Source: Eleginops maclovinus
Lineage: Eukaryota; Chordata; Actinopteri; Perciformes; Eleginopidae
DNA: 64,000 nt
Assembly (NCBI RefSeq): GCF_036324505.1
Contig: NC_086352.1
Location: 13,228,501 to 13,292,500, forward strand
Direction of reading: 5' to 3'
The notes beneath the pieces are model-generated. The model saw only the letters and a program-made list of their open reading frames with translations. It did no database searches and was not told the origin of the DNA. The translations under genes were made by a program, and so were the position numbers. Positions 1 through 62,109 of the stretch are shown in pieces. Each line of letters starts with the position of its first letter. The first letter of the stretch is position 1.

Positions 1-720
1 ATTTACCCTCTCTTTATATTCCATTGTATATTAAATATGTTGTGGTGTAAATATTTTGTAAAATCACCATTAGTCAACCCTACTAAAGACTAAATGATTA
101 GTTAACACACATCTATACAGAAGGCTGTAAAAAAGCACAAAAACAATAATCCTATGATGTTTTTTACCTCAGTAAAACCCCCTGTCATTCAGGAGCGCCT
201 GTGGGGTTTGAATCCAGATTTATGGACCATTTCCTTATATCTAGCGAAGGCTCCATTTGGCTCTTTAAATATTTGATGTTCCATTTCCAAACAGGAGTAA
301 TTAATTGATCGTCCTTCCCCTCCCTTTGGAGTCCTGCTCTTTACATTTGCATTAATATTAACCAGGATAGATGATGTTTTCTGTCATTTGATGTCACTCA
401 ATTTAAGTCTCATGGTTATGAAGCTGGATGTGAGACTGGAATGAATGTTTCACTTCTGTGGTACATCATTTGTGACTCGCAGGTTTGCTTCAGGCTGTAT
501 GATGCCAGTCAACTAACAAAGAGAAAGATGTGATTTTTATTTAAAGTGCATCAACTTTGGAAGCAGAGAATTGCAGTATGTGACACAGAAAGGATAATCG
601 CTGACTCGGGTTGCTAATCCGATAGTTGGTGAAACAAAGCTAGGATGAATGGAAAAATACGAACATTGTTGTGACCTCAAATTCATATATTTTCTCCTTC
701 CTTCTTATCTTCCTCTCCAG
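1..720 (+). other. urb2: urb2 terminal intron (partial)
   Basis: This AT-rich DNA precedes the last urb2 exon and ends in a pyrimidine-rich stretch and CAG acceptor at 718-720. I could not recognise another urb2 exon in it. Confidence 0.6.
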
Positions 721-918
721 GTTACTCTGCGTCCAGACGTAAAGCTGCATCTAACGGAGGGGATCTATCGGATACTGGACCTGTGTATGGAGCAGGATAT
801 CAAGTTTCTGACGGCCGGGCTGCAGATGGGAGTCAGAGAGGTTTTCAATGAGCTGTACGGTAGCTACACGCACTACCACAAAGCTCAGAGGCAAGGGGAG
901 GACAAGTACACTGTGTGA
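721..918 (+). CDS. urb2: urb2 last coding exon (C-terminal 65 residues)
   Basis: This is the terminal coding exon of URB2 (Npa2/Urb2 family), a nucleolar factor for early 60S ribosomal subunit assembly. A polypyrimidine tract and CAG acceptor precede it, and the reading frame runs from GTT at 721 to TGA at 916-918. The encoded tail contains ILDLCMEQDIKFL, GVREVFNELY and YHKAQRQGEDKYT, which I recognise as the conserved Urb2 C-terminus. The remainder of this large protein (about 1,500 residues in human) lies upstream of the window. Location just before galnt2 agrees with the human order URB2-GALNT2. I place the exon start in phase 0 from the acceptor position; the upstream exon is not visible to confirm this. 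Confidence 0.85.
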   Translation, partial: VTLRPDVKLHLTEGIYRILDLCMEQDIKFLTAGLQMGVREVFNELYGSYTHYHKAQRQGEDKYTV

Positions 919-964
919 ACTGTGACAGGCATTCCCAACCGGAGATCAGATTTCAATTTCATTG

Positions 965-970
965 AATAAA
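965..970 (+). terminator. urb2: urb2 poly(A) signal AATAAA
   Basis: A canonical AATAAA lies 47 nt after the urb2 stop codon, implying a very short 3' UTR with cleavage near 985-1000. This is inferred from the motif only. Confidence 0.65.
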
Positions 971-3321
971 TGATGGATTTTATTTGTGATGTATGCTTCT
1001 GAATGGGAATAGCTTGTGGATACCATGTGATGTACTCACAGTAGTCACTAAGAAAGTAGATTTGTTTTTTCTTTAGATATTAGACTCTTGGGTATTGCTT
1101 TCAATCTTGCGCATAAACACAATACAATATACACACAGAGCAAAACAGCCAGCAGTATAACTGGAAGAAAAAGACAAAGTTAGTGTGCATTTTACATGTG
1201 TAACAACCTGTTTAAAGCAGGCTAGTGTAAATGTCGACCTTAATCTATTTAGTTACAACATTTATCTTAAACCTGCTGCCCAAAGCAGGCTGGGGGAACT
1301 TTACACTCTTGACTGAAGAAATCAATACAGGAAGTGACAAAAGATGTATTAAATGCCTTGTTTGGATTATAATTTAAAGATGGTGAGAAATGATTACACA
1401 TTCATTGAATAATTAAGAAAATATATACATATATTTGTGTTTGAATTATTCCTGTTTTTGTTTTTTTACTGAAACTTAAATACTTAATTATGTGTATTGT
1501 ATTGTATTGTGTGCCTCTTGTAGGAACACAGTCGCTCATGGTTGCTTTTATATGATAAACTGAACATTTTGTTTTACTTTCAATTGAGCAACTGAGCTAT
1601 TCATATGCACTTCAGGCTTTCATTCTGCAAATTGATAGATGGGAAATAATGTTAATTTACACATTAATGCACAGCTGTCAAAAATAGCCCAGATCAGAAT
1701 CCAAACAGATTGACATTACTTCTGTTCTTTATAAAGATGAGAGGCTTTGATGTCCTGACGGTACTAAAGATAGAAGCATGCATATTTATCTCGACAGTCA
1801 CTCAGATGTTGCTTTCAGATAAATAATATGTAGTGTAAAAATGAATAAAATGTACTCCTGGCCACTTTGCCTGCACATCAGGGTTTATTGAAATTTTACA
1901 ATGTTAATTTTTTAGAATGTCAAATCAAGAAAATGGAAAAACCTTGTGTCTTCAAAGAGCCTTTTTGCTTCAGTTAAAGTTTCACAAATGAAGCTCTTAT
2001 TAGACTTTTAAGAAAGGATATGGCTTAAATGCACCTTCCCAGCTCTCAGAAGTGTTGGGGCTTTTGTTGTGTTCTGACTCGTCTCTCCTCGTTTGTTCCA
2101 TTTTAAAAAGACCTTTGAAGGCTGAATAAGTCTTTACTTGACCTCACACTCTCCTTTGCCAGTTTCTCCAGAAAATGGGAGCTTGTTTTAAATGTTAGTC
2201 ACTAGGTAGGGCAAAACCAATAAAACATGCTGATTTAATGTCATCTAAATTAAAAGTAACTATAATAATACAAAATAAATATTACTTAACATCACCAATA
2301 TTTGAAATGCCTAATCAATTATTAATTTCCAGGTTTTTAATAAAGATGTAAATATGGACTTAATCAATGATTATATTTGTTTAAGTTAAACTGCTATATA
2401 TAATGGCAAAAAAGGTTGCAGACTAGATTCATTAAAAAACTTTTTTGAGATCAAAGCACTTTGTCATTTTAATTGTAATTTGTAAAAAAAATGGATAATG
2501 GAGGATATAAATCAAAGACAGAATAAGAGTGTGAGCTCTGTTAAAGTAATACACCAACTGTGGAAGTTTCATGGTGATATCTATACATTAATATCCTTTA
2601 TATTTTGAATGTATGATATTCACCATAGAGTCTGGCAGACAAAGTTGGCTGATTGCTTATGACTATACTTTATAATACCATAAAAGTTGATAATGAAATA
2701 CAAGCATATTAATCTTGTTCAGAGTAACTCTTTACAAGCACCACATTTCACTTAAGATGTTGCTTCTATTTCTGGGAGCATTCATGAGAGCCAAATGTAT
2801 CTCTTCAGGGGAAATTTGAGACCCTTGTAACAAGTTATTCAGGACATGCCAGGCAGAGGGCAAGAGATAAAACCCTCTTTCAGCTCGGTGCTGCTAAATG
2901 TGCACATCTGTTTCTGTGCTTCTCAATCCTCCTCTCTCTAACTTCAGCTTGACTGCCATCCATCCATGCTCTAAAACCTACTGTAGGTAACATAAACATG
3001 CTGAGTCGCTCTTCAGACCACCGAGCAGGAGCAGCAATGAATAAATGTTTGTGTAATACTACTGGGACACTCTTAGGAGGCACGGCACAACGTGTGTATT
3101 GATAGCAATTTTTTTTCAAACTTGGACTGCAGGGCCTTTTTGCTCTCTCGTCAAAAATCACATTTAGTTTCTGTTAAAATGAAAAATGTCAGTGGCAGGT
3201 TTAACCACGCTGAACATGAATTTTTATTACAGCCAAAGGTGTTTCTGATGAGATCTATCTGAGAGAAGGCCACCTCAATGGTTTTCACAACGGTTGGCTT
3301 GTCACAAATATGTCTGGTAAT
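971..3321. other. urb2-galnt2 intergenic DNA, no gene seen
   Basis: This is AT-rich sequence without a credible exon. It holds a short TGTAT pentamer run near 1494-1512. The longest open frames (for example on the minus strand at 2880-3161) have no recognisable protein character. Confidence 0.6.
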
Positions 3322-3610
3322 GGAAGGAAGGAAGGAAGGAAATTAGCAAATGGGGGACTAAGGAAGGGAGGAATTAAAGAATGGAAACAGAAATGGAGGA
3401 ATGAATGAAAGGAGAAGGATATAAAGGAATTGGGAGGAAGGAAATAAGTCAGGAAAGGTGAAATTGGTGGAGGTAGGAAGTAAAGGAGGAAAGAAAAGGA
3501 ATCAGGAAGGAGGAAGAAAGTTAGGAAGAGGAATTAATGGAGGGAGGAAGTAAGGGATGAAGGAAGAGAGTGAGGAAAGGATGAGAAAATGAATACAGGG
3601 GGAGAAAGGA
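3322..3610 (+). repeat. Purine-rich GGAA tract
   Basis: An exact run of five GGAA units at 3322-3341 is followed by about 270 bp of degenerate GGAA/GGAGGA-like purine-rich sequence. It ends about 250 bp before the CpG-rich galnt2 promoter. GGAA is the core of ETS-factor sites, so a regulatory role is conceivable but unproven. Confidence 0.75.
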
Positions 3611-4008
3611 AGGCACTGGAAAGAGTAAGGGAGATAACTTTATCTATTCCATCATTTCCAGACTGGTTTAGAATAACACATCCATGTTTCAGAACCAGTG
3701 AAGATAACCCTTTAGTGTTAACTGATTTAACCCGGGTTAAAGTGTCTCTGGCGCCCCTAGCGTCTCCTCGGTGCAGCTTCACCCCAGACAGACACGGTGA
3801 TCAGAACCTCTCTCTCTCAACCACATTACTGAAATGTTAGAACACTCACTGCCTACAGGGACAGTCCCCACCCCCTTTACTCGGCTTTAGCACCGATCCC
3901 CGCACGGTTCGGATCGACTCGCTGCCAGCCCCGGCCCTCCTCCAGGGCTGCCTGAGCCGGCGTTTGATTGGATTAGAGCCGGCTAGCCTTTGCCCTCTCA
4001 CCCCGCTG

Positions 4009-4056
4009 ATGCTGGCTGCTTGCTTCCTGCTCCCTCCGCTCCCCCTGACCGACTGA
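4009..4056 (+). other. Possible upstream ORF in the galnt2 leader
   Basis: An ATG at 4009 opens a 15-codon frame ([15 protein letters not shown]) ending at TGA 4054-4056, 122 nt before the galnt2 start codon. It matters only if transcription begins upstream of 4009, which is not known. Confidence 0.35.
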
Positions 4057-4178
4057 CGAAGCTTGCCGAAGCCGCACGGCGAAGCGCCCTGCACGGACAC
4101 AGAGGACCGGGACGAGCCGCTACAGCCCGACCACAGCCAGAAACACGCAGGCGGTCGGACGGAGAAAACGAGGCAGTC

Positions 4179-55842
<51,664 letters not shown>

Positions 55843-58800
55843 TGGGGGGGCAACAGACCCTGGGGAAGAGCTGGATGTTTGATAGAGACACCAACAGACT
55901 CTGAGACAGATAAAGAGATAGAAAAAAGACTCTGGATGGATAAACGGATCCCTCTCGCTCCTCAGAGGTGGAACTATACACCTCTCCCCCACCCTCACTC
56001 CTCCCAAAAGAGCCAAACCCACCGGGGGAGTGGCTTGTAGACGTTACTGGAGTAAACAGGAAATTGACTGTATTAGTTGGATGAAAATGATGATCATAAT
56101 GAGGATAAAAGTGATGGATAGACTTTCCATTCAAACTACTTACCTCAGTGTTTTTCACTGATGGTTCCAGAAGCAAATTTTGTTATTTTATGTTCTTTAA
56201 TGCAGGTGAGGTAGAACTGTTTTTACTTTGTAATTATTTTATTATTAATATTTTTTATTGATTGCTGGTTGTTCTGCACGGAGGTTTCACAGGAACTATT
56301 TTTTTCTGTTTTCTTAAAGGAATGGGACATTAATGTTGTTGCTCCTTTTAGGCTTTCTGTCTGTTTCACCACGCCGAGCTGGAGCCTGTAAAGGCAGATG
56401 GAGGCTTCATGTTGAGGTCTGGGGGCGTAGAGTGATATTAAGGGTGGGAATGGACTCAACTCCCTGAGCTTTCTTCTTGTTTACTGTCATTAGTTCACAG
56501 GATCATTGGAGGAAAGAGGGACAAAGTGGAGAGAAGAAGCTGTGTGTTTGATTTGGTTCCTACACAGTTTCTTTTACAAATGGGTCTTGGGGAAAGGGTA
56601 AGGGGGTTGAGGGAAGAACTTCTCTGCTTTGGACAGGGCCTGAAACCGGTTTGGTTTGGCCGTAAGTGCAATTCCTGAAACCAGGAAGTGTCTTGAAGCC
56701 ACCCCTCAGGATTAACTGTTCTTCGTCGGGCTGTAGCACTGGCTGCCGCAGCATCTTCATGTCTACACCATTATGTCTCTTTAAAAAAACAATACTCAGA
56801 AAAAAAAATCTCTTAACAGTCTTCTTTTGTTTACTTTTCTCACAAAAATGGAACCAAATTACAAATGGATGTTTTTGTTTCAGGAATACGAGAACTTTGA
56901 TTAAAAGGGTTTTTCTTCACAAGCTCTCGCTGCTCTCTCACTGCTCCCTGTGGAGCCGCTTAATTTATACATCTTCTTTTCCTGCACAGATCATTTTCTT
57001 TGTGTCTAATATTGCCATTTAGGGAAGTTGACTGTCACACCCAGACTGGATTTCATGTTGCGGTTTTACCAACTGGTTTTGGCTGCAAGGGTTTTACAGA
57101 CATGTATCTATATTATCACCACAAGCAGATACTGTATCTACCTGGCAATAGAAGGAAACACTAATATGTGGCTAGAATTTCAGACATCCAATGTCCATCG
57201 TTCTTATTGACAAAGTAAAACTTTGCTTATTCCAGCCTCCAGAACAGTTTTTATGCAAAGCGAAAATGGTTTCCTGACTAGTCAGACTGTATGAAATGTG
57301 CATGCACACGTGTTCTTAGCTGCATGTATCACCAACCAGCTCCCACACTTACAATCGGTCAGTAGTGTTTTCCATCAACATGTCTTTTTTTCCTTCATTG
57401 TGCCTGTTAGATGAGCCATCTGTTCTGAGGTTTGGATCTGCAATAAACAAAGTTTTACTGTTTGTCCCCACTCTGATTCTGCTGGAGGTGAGCAGATTTT
57501 TTTGATTGCACAAGCAGGAGTGCTTAGTTTCTGCTGATACAAAGTACTGATGAGAACACTTTTCCTTTATTTTGGCGAGGTTCTTTATTCTGAGGAACAA
57601 GATTTCGGTGTCCCCAAACAGCATTGTGCCACATCTTCTTTTGTTACCTGATAGTGTTACTGATGCCAGTTACAGTACTTTCATCTGTTTGCTTTACCTG
57701 ATGCCTGTTTTGAATCCTTGCAAACAATAGTCTCTCCATGCCTTCAACACAGGTTCGTTCCTCTTAGCTGCTATGATCCTCCCTACCGTTAGTCACTGAT
57801 GAGTCATGGTACAGTTTGGGGAAATTTGTTTTGATTCTATTCAGAGCGACTCATCACTTGACAGCTTCAAGGCATACAACATAAACACAAAACACCTTTA
57901 AAAAATACTCAAATTGCCTATAATAATCTCCTATTTCTTAGTTTATTCTAGAAAGAGGTTGCATCCTCAAGTGTTGTTTAATGTCGAGCCTTCTCTCTGT
58001 TTCTCTGTATCCCTCTCTCACTTTCACATCTGTTCTCTTGATTGTAGTTTTACTATGTTACTGTAACAGACCAAGACAGCTGCTCATATTTACTGGGTTG
58101 TCTGGTTCTTTTCCGTCCTTTGTTCCATCTCTTTGTTTGTTTTCTACCATTTTGTTCCTTGTACCTGATGTTTACCTTGTCTTCAACATTCACATGACTG
58201 TAAGCAGAGTGAGGGGCGTTGTGAAGGTCAGCTCATACTCCAGCTGGATTAAAAACCCTATCCTGTGACTCGACAGGTCGCTGCATTGTGCTGCGAGATT
58301 GAGGTCAGACTAGATGTGACGAAAGTGTTCTGTTGCCGTGGTGACCAGGCTCAACAGCCCCAAGTTTGATTTAAGGTTTCCGTTTCTTGTTTTGTTGAGC
58401 AGCAGGTAGATTTACCGCTGGGTACTTGAAAAGTCCTTTTTCGGTTGCCATTCTGTCTGGAAACTGCAGAAAAAATAATAAACATTCTCTGTTAGGTATT
58501 ACATTCAGATTAAGTAGAAGATTAATCACAAGATTGTTTTTATCAATAACTGTAATACTTGAGAACTGATCAAAATTAAAGTTAAAAACTATCTTATAAT
58601 TAGTTGTTCCTTAACATCTACTTTATGTGTAATACAGCAGGACCTCAGGTTTTAATCCGGTAATGGGGTAGATAAACATGTGTTGTAGCCCCCAAAGTTA
58701 GTATCTTTTGACTTCAAATTGGGTGGAAATCTTCAGAGACTACGTATAAAAATCTTGAAGGATGTTCACTAAAATAACCTGAAACTCTGAGCTATTCTTT

Positions 58801-59591
58801 GTCAAAGCATCTGGCCCTTGAGGATACAATTCTGAGGTTTTTAATGGTATATAGCGCCCTCTATTGTGAATAACAGGTATATAAAAAGGGACTAAAGGTA
58901 TTAAACTTCTGATGCACAATGCAGCACCAGGGAGATTCAGAGTTTTTCTTTATCACGGTTTCTACTATAAAGTCTTAATCAAGCCCTATTAAAATGGCCA
59001 GCTAGTACAAATTTAACAGGCATGAGAATCTAACTGCTAACCCCAGAGTGATGTCAGCAATGCTGTCAGCTACAACGGTTCAGATATGTTGTTTGAAGCC
59101 TTTCCTTTTTAAAACCAGTCGTATTCTTTTGAAGATGAAAGAATTATTTTTCATTATTTGTTTTTTTCTACGCAGAGAATGTGATTAACATTTAAGCAGT
59201 GCAGCGCCTCATTTTGATTAGACTATTAAATGTTTACATCTTTAGCACTATGTGCCAAAGTTTTCCTTCCTATGTTCTCTGTATAAGAAAGAATGAGAAG
59301 GCTTGAAAGTGTTTGGAAATGCAAATTGAGTCGCATTGAACTGAATGCAAATTGCGGATGGTATATGTTGTGTGTCTCATATAGTCTCGGTTAGACCTGC
59401 AGGACACACCGGGTACGTCTCTAAGATGATGATCTGGTGTTGGTCTTATAATGGACGCAGGCTGCACATTTTTTATGTCTTTAAATGTGTTTTCAAAAAG
59501 TCTGTTTCTGTTAACACAGAGCTAACTCTGTGTGTGTTAGCTTAAAGCATCCTTCAAAAGGGGAATGAATGTTGTCAATATTGCAGACTGG

Positions 59592-59614
59592 TATTATTAT
59601 TATTATTATTATTA
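59592..59614 (+). repeat. (TAT)n triplet repeat, 23 bp
   Basis: A perfect TAT/ATT run. Confidence 0.9.
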
Positions 59615-60423
59615 GAAGATAATTTACCCCAAAAGTTAACGCCTACATAAATTAATCTCCACAGCTTTTGTTAAATGTCTCAACGGTGAAAGCAGAATCA
59701 AAATACAGAGACATTTGTTGATGAATTGAAGTAAATGGCGGCTGTTTTACAAAGCCTTTATTTGTTATTCAAAGGCCCTATTTACAAACTCTTTTTTTTC
59801 ATGCCCTGTGGAGACATGCATGAACATATCAGGCTAAAACAGGTTGAATTATTAATACAAAATTATGAATTTGTGGTTTTAGTTTTCCTTTTAATAGGAG
59901 ATGTATAACTGAACACCAGTCAGTGAGCAAGAGCATCCCCCCCCTCTGAGCCAGTAGGACTTTATTCATACTGAGTTTGATGAACAATGAATGGCTTTAT
60001 ATTAACAGGTTTAAAGGTGAGCTCTGTGTTCTCTCAGCATTTTTCCTCAAATGGGAAGCAGAGTTATTTCATGGTTTGTCCTAACTGAAGGGATGTCTTC
60101 CCCCGCCCTCAGCCCACCTCAAATCCTCTTAGGATTTATGGAAGAGTCCACTCTGATAAGTGAAAGCCCTGTGAAGACATCCAGCTCAGGACTGCTTAAG
60201 CTTCCCATCTTTTGCTACCAGTTTCAGTAACAGTGTGTGTGAGTCCAGACATGAGAGGGACTTTGGAAAAAATACTGTACTCTTCCCTTCGACCAGTAAT
60301 GACAGATATAAGGTGGTGAAACAGTAATGAACAACAGGGGCGATGATGTGTTTTCTAAGAGGAGTGTGGCTTCATTGAATGACAGTGGTGTTATGGCCAG
60401 AAACATGTAAAAGTGTATATTTT

Positions 60424-60462
60424 TGTATATACCTACATCAGTGTGTGTACAGTATGTACATA
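60424..60462 (+). promoter_or_regulatory. Pair of Pumilio-type motifs in the putative 3' UTR
   Basis: TGTATATA (60424-60431) and TGTACATA (60455-60462) both fit the PUM consensus UGUAHAUA, about 130-165 nt before the distal AATAAA. This is a motif match only. Confidence 0.45.
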
Positions 60463-60586
60463 TATACACAATGTACTCAGCCGCGGTTCCTAGTTTTGTT
60501 GTCAGACTGTACAGCGCTTCTAACTGTCCCCTGTTTTATAGATTCTGCAGAAATTCAACTTTGAATGAAGAGAAATGATTAACTTA

Positions 60587-60592
60587 AATAAA
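60587..60592 (+). terminator. galnt2: Distal galnt2 poly(A) signal AATAAA
   Basis: A canonical hexamer in a strongly AT-rich context, the last good candidate before the smyd2 promoter. Confidence 0.5.
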
Positions 60593-61780
60593 TGCATTTA
60601 TATATAAAACTGTGTCAAGTATTTTGGTCCACTTTTTAGTGGTTGATGGTGCAAGTTCACAATAAAATTGGCATCAACACGATTTATACCCAGAGTATAT
60701 TGAAGTTTCTGTTTCAGTAATGAATCTGTCTAACTGGGTCACTATCTGCAAAAACCTCCATTCTCCAAAGATTTATTTTACACGTATTATAACAAATATC
60801 TAAATGAAAAGATTTATCCATCCATCAGTCAATGGGAATTGAAACTGACATTGAGCGAATGGCAGCCGGAGCTCCAGCCATCCACATGCTGTGCAATTAG
60901 GCAGCCTTTTGGGCAACTTTGAAATACAAATTCTGGTAGACATTTGAATAAATCACATATTGTGGTAATTTTGCATGATACACTGCACAACATTATGGGT
61001 AATGAAGTTACACATGTATTGTCCAATATGCATTATATGGACAAATAATTGTTCATTTATTTTACGAGCTATAAAAGACAGTTGTCGTCCTGTAATCTGT
61101 ATTTGATTGTAGTTAGAAGAGGTGAGAGCAGGCGAAAAACTTTAGGCAGCTGAACATATTTTAAAAACTCCTACAGCAGTTAGGCAAGCATCATGCATCA
61201 AGTATGACATGAACAATGCATGACGTGTACAAAATGTGGTGCAGACAATCACCTCTGACAGTTGAAATATGAAAATATAGTGCAGTGGTCTAGTGTGTTG
61301 ATAAACAGATCAGGCGAACTTGGGAACACCAATTCAAACCCCAGCTTGACCACCCCCTATTTAGGGCGAGAACCTACAGTGCACAGTGGTTAAATGTACT
61401 ACATTTTATCATGTAATGTAGAAAAGCACAAATGTTTTAGTACTTGTACTTTAATGGAACATTCCGATTTTATTTATACGTTTACTCCACTACTTGTATA
61501 AGTGCTTAAGTTGCATTTGAGACTAAAATTGTTCATCCTGTATTCATCTCCAGATGTTGATTGTTTGTGATGAATTCAAGGATAAAATGCTCCTTTGTGT
61601 GTTGAGAAAACTGTCCTACTTCTTAAGATTATACAACATGAACAAAATACATCAAACGTTTGCTGATAAAATAACTATGTATGTTATCACTGACAGAGCG
61701 TCAGTAGTCCGAATGAATTACTCACTGCACACGGCTCTGACTGTAGACCACAGTAGTGCACACCAGTAGCCGTCAGTGAG
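60593..61780. other. galnt2-smyd2 intergenic DNA
   Basis: About 1.2 kb of AT-rich sequence. It contains a tRNA-like SINE remnant (61280-61370) and a fragment resembling the AAGTAC-type dispersed repeat (about 61385-61505). No gene is seen. Confidence 0.6.
61280..61370 (+). mobile_element. tRNA-like SINE remnant
   Basis: A-box-like CAGTGGTCTAGTG is followed at the expected spacing by a B-box-like AATTCAAACCCC (61331-61342). It is diverged and truncated; this is not a functional tRNA gene. Confidence 0.45.
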
Positions 61781-61939
61781 GTCTCCTCCCCGGCAGGGGG
61801 CGGTGACAGCCGCTTTGGACATCCAGAGGACCGGAGAAGAAGCCTGGGCTCAGGGCAGAAGCTGATTAGAAGTGCATCCAGCACACACAGGTGGTGGTCG
61901 GTGGTATCTGACAGGAGAACAATAAACTGAAAAAACAAC
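61781..61939 (+). promoter_or_regulatory. smyd2: smyd2 promoter and 5' UTR region
   Basis: GC content rises here and stays high through exon 1. A GC box (GGGGGCGG, 61796-61803) lies about 137 bp before the start codon. There is no upstream ATG between it and 61940 and no TATA box is evident. Confidence 0.6.
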
Positions 61940-62109
61940 ATGAACGAAGGTATAGAGGGGACGGAGAGGTTCTTGAGCCCGGGCAGCGGCAGAGGCCTGC
62001 GGGCGGTCAGGCACTTCTCAGAGGGAGAGCTGGTGTTCGCCTGCCCTGCTTACTCGTACGTGTTGACGGTGAATGAGAGGGGAGCACACTGTGAAAACTG
62101 CTTCTCCAG
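61940..62109 (+). CDS. smyd2: smyd2 exon 1 (residues 1-56)
   Basis: SMYD2 is a cytosolic/nuclear SET- and MYND-domain lysine methyltransferase that uses AdoMet; p53, RB and HSP90 are known substrates in mammals. The exon encodes the first part of the split SET domain: ERFLSPGSGRGLRAV, GELVFACPAYSYVLTVNERG, then HCENCF. C51 and C54 are the first zinc-binding pair of the MYND finger. The reading aligns with human SMYD2 (ERFCSPGKGRGLRA, CPAYAYVLTVNERG), which separates it from SMYD1 and SMYD3. ATG 61940 is the first ATG after the GC-rich leader. Donor AG|gtaaca, phase 2. Serine 16 replaces the Lys of the GKGRG motif. Whether this is the a or b copy cannot be said. Confidence 0.92.

Larger units (their letters stand above)
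55843..60592 (+). other. galnt2: Putative galnt2 3' UTR with alternative poly(A) signals
   Basis: No new exon is recognisable in these 4.7 kb. AATAAA hexamers occur at 57442-57447, 58477-58482 and 60587-60592. The most distal is followed by T-rich sequence and preceded by AU-rich, UTR-like DNA with two Pumilio-type motifs. The UTR could therefore end near 57.5, 58.5 or 60.6 kb; the extent is inferred and needs transcript ends. Confidence 0.5.
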
